7,973 bases of DNA from contig JAPLYY010000016.1 in assembly GCA_026395315.1 (NCBI GenBank), positions 1 to 7,973 on the forward strand, in the 5' to 3' direction. The notes below the pieces were generated by a model. It searched no databases. It saw only the letters and a list, made by a program, of their open reading frames with translations, and had not been told where the DNA came from. Positions 5,389 through 7,973 of the stretch are shown piece by piece. This stretch comes from Candidatus Shapirobacteria bacterium (GTDB lineage: Bacteria > Patescibacteriota > Microgenomatia > UBA12405). Both the position numbers and the translations under genes were made by a program. The stretch's first letter is position 1; each line of letters starts with the position of its first letter.

Positions 5389-6306
5389 AATTAAATCGTC
5401 GAGGTTGATGGCAGAGACGGAATGGTTATTGGCTAAATGTTGAAGACCAATGAGCATGTCGGTCAGACTATCTTTTATTTGGGAAATAGAATTGAGCAAA
5501 ACTTGAGTTTGAGCAACATAGCCCATAATTAAAACCACAGTGGAGATGTCCATAATGCCCTTGAGAACTTCGGGGACAAGAATGAATAAAATTAACGAAT
5601 AAAAAATAATGGCGGTGTTTTGAAGAGCAAACCATTCAGTGAAACCCCACTTAGCTAAGCGGTTAAAATGACGGTTGTAGGAAATTTGTTCCAAATCAAA
5701 GTCATTACTTTCCTGGAGTTTGGCGTAGTAAGTTTCGGTTTTAGTGTTTTGAATATCCTTAAGGTGGGCGTAATGCTGAGTAGTAAACAAATCAATAAAA
5801 CTGTAAATTAACAGGTAAGAAATAGTGAGAACAAAAACACGGATATCTAAAAACAGAAGAGCAACTGGGATAAAAACAAAAGAAACCAAGCTATCTACAC
5901 CCGGTTGTTTGATCAGGTTTAAAGTCATACTGGAGGCCTCGGAAAAATTGCGGACAGCCTGAATGGCGGCGTGACGATCTTCTTTGGTCTCAGTTTTAAG
6001 ATCGGAGAGAAAATAATTATGAATATCGAAAGCGATATTGCTAATGATATTTTCCAGACGGGTGACTGATTTGAGACGAAGGTAATTGTCAATGAGGCGG
6101 ACTACAAAGATTAAGATGATAGCAATCAAGATAGTGTGGTAGTCACTTTTCTGTTCTAAAAGGCCAATGACGGCAGAAAACTGGTAGATGGTGATTAAGG
6201 GAAAAAAAGCAGAGAGAAAACGGACAAAGAGCCAGAAAAAGAACTGGGATTTACTACTGATGATTTTAAAAATGAAGAATAATACTTTACGGGTCTGCGG
6301 AGTCAT
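5386..6306 (-). CDS. ABC-exporter-like transmembrane domain protein lacking an ATPase domain
   Basis: A 306-residue integral membrane protein. Six helices are apparent (about 21-45, 57-75, 138-156, 157-176, 231-248, 251-270), in the 2-2-2 pattern of the type IV exporter membrane domain. Long charged cytosolic extensions lie near 76-135 and 177-230, and a helix to 293 leads to where a nucleotide-binding domain would begin. The protein instead stops (NLDDLI). No Walker A, signature or Walker B motif is present, and mutM begins 8 bp later, so this is not a frameshifted full transporter. Either the ATPase partner is encoded elsewhere, or the protein is a stand-alone derivative. The fold assignment rests on helix pattern and overall sequence feel, not a diagnostic motif. 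A TATACT -10 lies 6 nt before the ATG. Confidence 0.65.
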   Translation of the reverse strand: MTPQTRKVLFFIFKIISSKSQFFFWLFVRFLSAFFPLITIYQFSAVIGLLEQKSDYHTILIAIILIFVVRLIDNYLRLKSVTRLENIISNIAFDIHNYFLSDLKTETKEDRHAAIQAVRNFSEASSMTLNLIKQPGVDSLVSFVFIPVALLFLDIRVFVLTISYLLIYSFIDLFTTQHYAHLKDIQNTKTETYYAKLQESNDFDLEQISYNRHFNRLAKWGFTEWFALQNTAIIFYSLILFILVPEVLKGIMDISTVVLIMGYVAQTQVLLNSISQIKDSLTDMLIGLQHLANNHSVSAINLDDLI

Positions 6307-6312
6307 AAATAA

Positions 6313-6318
6313 AGTATA
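6313..6318 (-). promoter_or_regulatory. -10 of the membrane protein-mutM-HAD cluster
   Basis: TATACT on the minus strand, 6 nt before the ATG at 6306, predicting a leaderless mRNA. A dispersed repeat begins directly upstream and occupies the normal -35 position. Confidence 0.55.
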
Positions 6319-6356
6319 AACCCTAACCCTACCCTTTCCCTTGACAAGGCAAGGGA
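6318..6356 (+). repeat. Dispersed hairpin repeat, copy 4 (divergent promoter region)
   Basis: AAACCCTAACCCT followed by a hairpin with arms CCCTTTCC and GGCAAGGG (one T/C mismatch) around CTTGACAA. It lies between the -10 boxes of the divergent membrane protein and trxB genes, as copy 2 does in its region. Confidence 0.85.
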
Positions 6357-6370
6357 AAAAATAAAATTTT

Positions 6371-6379
6371 TGGTAAAAT
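6371..6379 (+). promoter_or_regulatory. Extended -10 of trxB
   Basis: TGGTAAAAT ends 5 nt before the ATG at 6385. An in-frame TTG at 6370 lies inside this promoter element and is therefore not the start. No Shine-Dalgarno is present. Confidence 0.6.
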
Positions 6380-6384
6380 GCATC

Positions 6385-7392
6385 ATGAACGAAATATATG
6401 ACACAGTGATAATCGGATCGGGACCGGCGGGATTGACGGCGGCAATTTATAACATCAGATCGGCTTTAAAAACAGTGGTGATTGCCGGAGACCAACCCGG
6501 AGGACAGTTAACCATAACGACAACTGTAGATAATTACCCGGGGTTCCCAACCGGTATTGGCGGAACAAAATTAATGATGGATACACAAACACAAGTGAAG
6601 AATTTGGGAGGAGAGATAAAAAACGGGCTTGTCAAAAGTGTTAAACCCATCCCCAACCCTTCCCTTGACAGGGCAGGGCGTTTTGCTGTGGAATTGGAAA
6701 ACAGAGAAACTCTAAATACCAAGGCGGTGATTGTGGCAACGGGGGCGGGAGCAAAGTGGCTCCAGATCCCCAAGGAAAAAGAGTTAATTGGCCGGGGGAT
6801 TTCGGGATGTGCCACTTGTGACGGGATGTTTTTTAGAAATAAGACAGTGGCGATAGTCGGAGGCGGCGATGTAGCTTGTGAAGAAGCTTATTTTTTGACA
6901 AAATTTGCCACCAAGGTTTATATGATAGTGCGAAGAGATGTGCTGCGGGCACAAGTGCCACAGCAAAAATTAGTAGAAAATAATCCGAAAATAGAATTTA
7001 TATGGAATAGTGAGGTAATAGAAATAAATCCAAACCCCTCACCCGCTGACGCGGGAGCTCCCCTTGACAAGGGAGCCTTAAATTCAGAAAAACTGGAATC
7101 GATAAAAATTAAAAATAATAAAACAGGAGAAGAGAAGATATTGCCGTTAGATGGGTTGTTTGTGGCAATAGGGAGGATTCCGGGGACAGATTTTGTTAAA
7201 GATTTAGTGGAGCTGAAAGAAACGGGACAGATTGTGACGGGAAAAAATCCGGATTATTTAACAATGAGTTTGGTGCCGGGAATATTTGCCGCCGGAGATT
7301 GTGTGGATGATATTTACCGGCAGGCAATTATTGCGGCCGGCGACGGGGCCAAAGCAGGATTGGATGCAGAAAAGTGGTTAAGAAACCAATAA
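6385..7392 (+). CDS. trxB: Thioredoxin reductase (NADPH, FAD-dependent)
   Basis: This cytosolic flavoenzyme would pass electrons from NADPH through FAD and a redox disulfide to thioredoxin. Seen: the FAD Rossmann motif GSGPAG at 11-16; GGQL near 39-42; ATGA at 118-121; the redox-active CATC with Cys142 and Cys145; the NADPH motif GGGDVA at 159-164; RRDVLRA near 183-189, the expected 2'-phosphate site; and the C-terminal FAD motif FAAGDC at 301-306. Length from ATG 6385 is 335 residues, a little over the usual 310-320. The surplus coincides with two in-frame dispersed repeats (residues about 87-100 and 215-231), in a variable part of the FAD domain and late in the NADPH domain. All catalytic motifs are intact. 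It is divergent from the ABC-like membrane gene and overlaps the glycosyltransferase gene tail to tail by 15 bp. No thioredoxin gene is visible in the window. Confidence 0.96.
   Translation: MNEIYDTVIIGSGPAGLTAAIYNIRSALKTVVIAGDQPGGQLTITTTVDNYPGFPTGIGGTKLMMDTQTQVKNLGGEIKNGLVKSVKPIPNPSLDRAGRFAVELENRETLNTKAVIVATGAGAKWLQIPKEKELIGRGISGCATCDGMFFRNKTVAIVGGGDVACEEAYFLTKFATKVYMIVRRDVLRAQVPQQKLVENNPKIEFIWNSEVIEINPNPSPADAGAPLDKGALNSEKLESIKIKNNKTGEEKILPLDGLFVAIGRIPGTDFVKDLVELKETGQIVTGKNPDYLTMSLVPGIFAAGDCVDDIYRQAIIAAGDGAKAGLDAEKWLRNQ
6643..6680 (+). repeat. Dispersed hairpin repeat, copy 5 (inside trxB, first)
   Basis: Starts AAACCCATCCCC, then a CCCTTCCCT-TGAC-AGGGCAGGG hairpin, almost identical to the 3' half of copy 1. 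It is read on the plus strand as PIPNPSLDRAG, TrxB residues about 87-100. Confidence 0.88.
7032..7077 (+). repeat. Dispersed hairpin repeat, copy 6 (inside trxB, second)
   Basis: A long-form copy like copy 1: AAACCCCTC, a 5' hairpin CCCGC (7042-7046), TGAC, GCGGG (7051-7055), and a 3' hairpin GCTCCC (7057-7062), CTTGACAA, GGGAGC (7071-7076). It is read in frame as NPSPADAGAPLDKGA in TrxB. Confidence 0.88.
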
Positions 7393-7973
7393 TTTTTTGA
7401 TCTTAGCAACGAATTTTTCTTTGGAGAATTGCTGAGCGTTGGCGATACAGGCTTTTCTTGTTTGGGCTTTAGCGAGCAAAGCCCCTACTTTACGAATGGC
7501 AGATACACATGAATCGACAGTTAAATCGTTAAACAAAACTCCGGTTTTACCATCGACAACAGTTTCTTTGATTCCTCCACTGGCATAGCCGATAACCGGA
7601 CAGCCATAGCCTTGGGCCTCGACGGAGACAATACCGAAGTCTTCATTATCGGAACAAAAAAAGTAGCCGGAGGCTGAAGCAAAAAGTTTGGCTTTTTCCG
7701 ATTGGGTAATTTCACCGAGGAATTCAATAGTGGGACCGGATAGTGATTTTAGTTCAGCTTCAGAACCGGCGAAATCGCGGCCAAAGACTTTGAGAGGAAG
7801 TTTTAATTTATTACAAGCTTCAATAGCGATATCGTAACGTTTGGCACGAGCCAGACGACCACCGGTGAGATAAAACCCTTTATTATGGGCGCCGGCAAGC
7901 GTCGCCCCTACAGCAGGTAAATCGACAGGCGGATTAATAATAACCGAGTCTTTACGGTAATATTTTTGGATAC
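7378..7973 (-). CDS. GT4-family glycosyltransferase, C-terminal 197 residues (N-terminus beyond window)
   Basis: The C-terminal nucleotide-sugar-binding half of a GT-B fold glycosyltransferase, probably building cell-surface glycans or glycolipids on the cytosolic membrane face. I translated it by hand from the right edge (first codon split) without interruption to TAA at 7380-7378. It opens with the domain-linking strand YYRKDSVIINPPVD, then a GGRLARAKRYDIAIEACNKL segment typical of GT4 enzymes, FGRDFAG, and FASASGYFF. The catalytic EX7E motif follows (EDFGIVSVE, codons 7644-7618), then GCPVIGYASGGIKETVVDGKTGVLF and a closing basic helix. A hairpin repeat at 7887-7911 fills the loop between PPVD and GGRL, and a relative lies near the C-terminus. 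The last 15 bp overlap the end of trxB on the other strand. Donor and acceptor sugars cannot be told. Confidence 0.92.
   Translation of the reverse strand, partial: IQKYYRKDSVIINPPVDLPAVGATLAGAHNKGFYLTGGRLARAKRYDIAIEACNKLKLPLKVFGRDFAGSEAELKSLSGPTIEFLGEITQSEKAKLFASASGYFFCSDNEDFGIVSVEAQGYGCPVIGYASGGIKETVVDGKTGVLFNDLTVDSCVSAIRKVGALLAKAQTRKACIANAQQFSKEKFVAKIKKLLVS
7464..7488. repeat. Second hairpin repeat family, copy A (inside glycosyltransferase)
   Basis: GGGCTTT (7464-7470) and AAAGCCC (7478-7484) form a perfect 7-bp stem around AGCGAGC, followed by CTAC. The 17-mer 7472-7488 matches copy B at 7895-7911 at 13 positions. It encodes VGALLAKA near the C-terminus. Confidence 0.55.
7887..7911. repeat. 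Second hairpin repeat family, copy B (inside glycosyltransferase)
   Basis: GGGCG (7887-7891) pairs with CGCCC (7903-7907) around a loop containing GCAAGC, followed by CTAC. On the coding strand it begins GTAGGGGC, as copy A does, and encodes VGATLAGA in the loop after PPVD. Confidence 0.55.

Noticed and set aside
6321..6335. Telomere-like CCCTAACCCT run
   Set aside because: It is the 5' arm of a dispersed repeat copy; two units are not a telomere in a bacterial context.
6370..6384. TTG start five codons upstream for trxB
   Set aside because: It lies within the extended -10 TGGTAAAAT; MNEIYDTVIIG from 6385 is the normal N-terminus.
1..7973. CRISPR array, tRNA, rRNA, riboswitch or insertion sequence
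   Set aside because: No regularly spaced direct repeats, cloverleaf, rRNA segments, long leader or transposase were seen.

Overview
The window is a densely packed, moderately AT-rich bacterial segment that most resembles a Candidate Phyla Radiation (Patescibacteria) genome, possibly a Microgenomates-type one. That placement is inference from style: single-copy compact genes, tail-to-tail overlaps, promoters that abut start codons, short dispersed repeats inside genes, and a domain-fused copper exporter. No rRNA or other phylogenetic marker is present. TGA ends the DNA glycosylase at its normal C-terminus, so the standard bacterial code applies and the UGA-glycine lineages (Gracilibacteria/Absconditabacteria) are unlikely.

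Left part (1-3303): a copper-handling locus. On the minus strand, an HMA-membrane-cupredoxin fusion protein is followed, with a one-base stop/start overlap, by a CopA-type P1B ATPase that runs off the left edge. Upstream lies a minus-strand BlaI/MecI/CopY-family repressor with an unusual Cys/His-rich N-terminus. Two near-identical 16-bp dyads (2691-2706 and 3288-3303) contain the TACAnnTGTA / KACAnnTGTA core known as the CopY/BlaI operator. One overlaps the copper-operon promoter and the other the repressor's own promoter, so a complete repressor-operator-target circuit can be read directly. A small plus-strand coiled-coil gene sits between them.

Middle (3285-6384): a plus-strand rubrerythrin (peroxide defence) converges with a minus-strand cluster: an ABC-exporter-like membrane domain without ATPase, then formamidopyrimidine-DNA glycosylase (mutM), then a HAD-like hydrolase overlapping mutM by ATGA.

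Right part (6307-7973): a plus-strand thioredoxin reductase (trxB) converges with, and overlaps, the C-terminal part of a minus-strand GT4-type glycosyltransferase cut by the right edge.

Across the window six copies of a GC-rich hairpin repeat (AAACCC...CCCTTGACA(A/G)GG...) occur, all in the same orientation. Two fill divergent promoter regions; four lie in frame inside conserved genes (the copper fusion protein, MutM, and TrxB twice), where they encode extra loops. A second hairpin repeat (GTAGGGGC type) lies twice inside the glycosyltransferase, and a heptamer tandem repeat lies inside copA. Plus- and minus-strand genes differ sharply in third-base choice, which points to strong strand asymmetry. 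Metal and redox functions (copper export, peroxide reduction, thioredoxin reduction, oxidised-base repair) dominate the window, but shared regulation is supported only for the copper genes.
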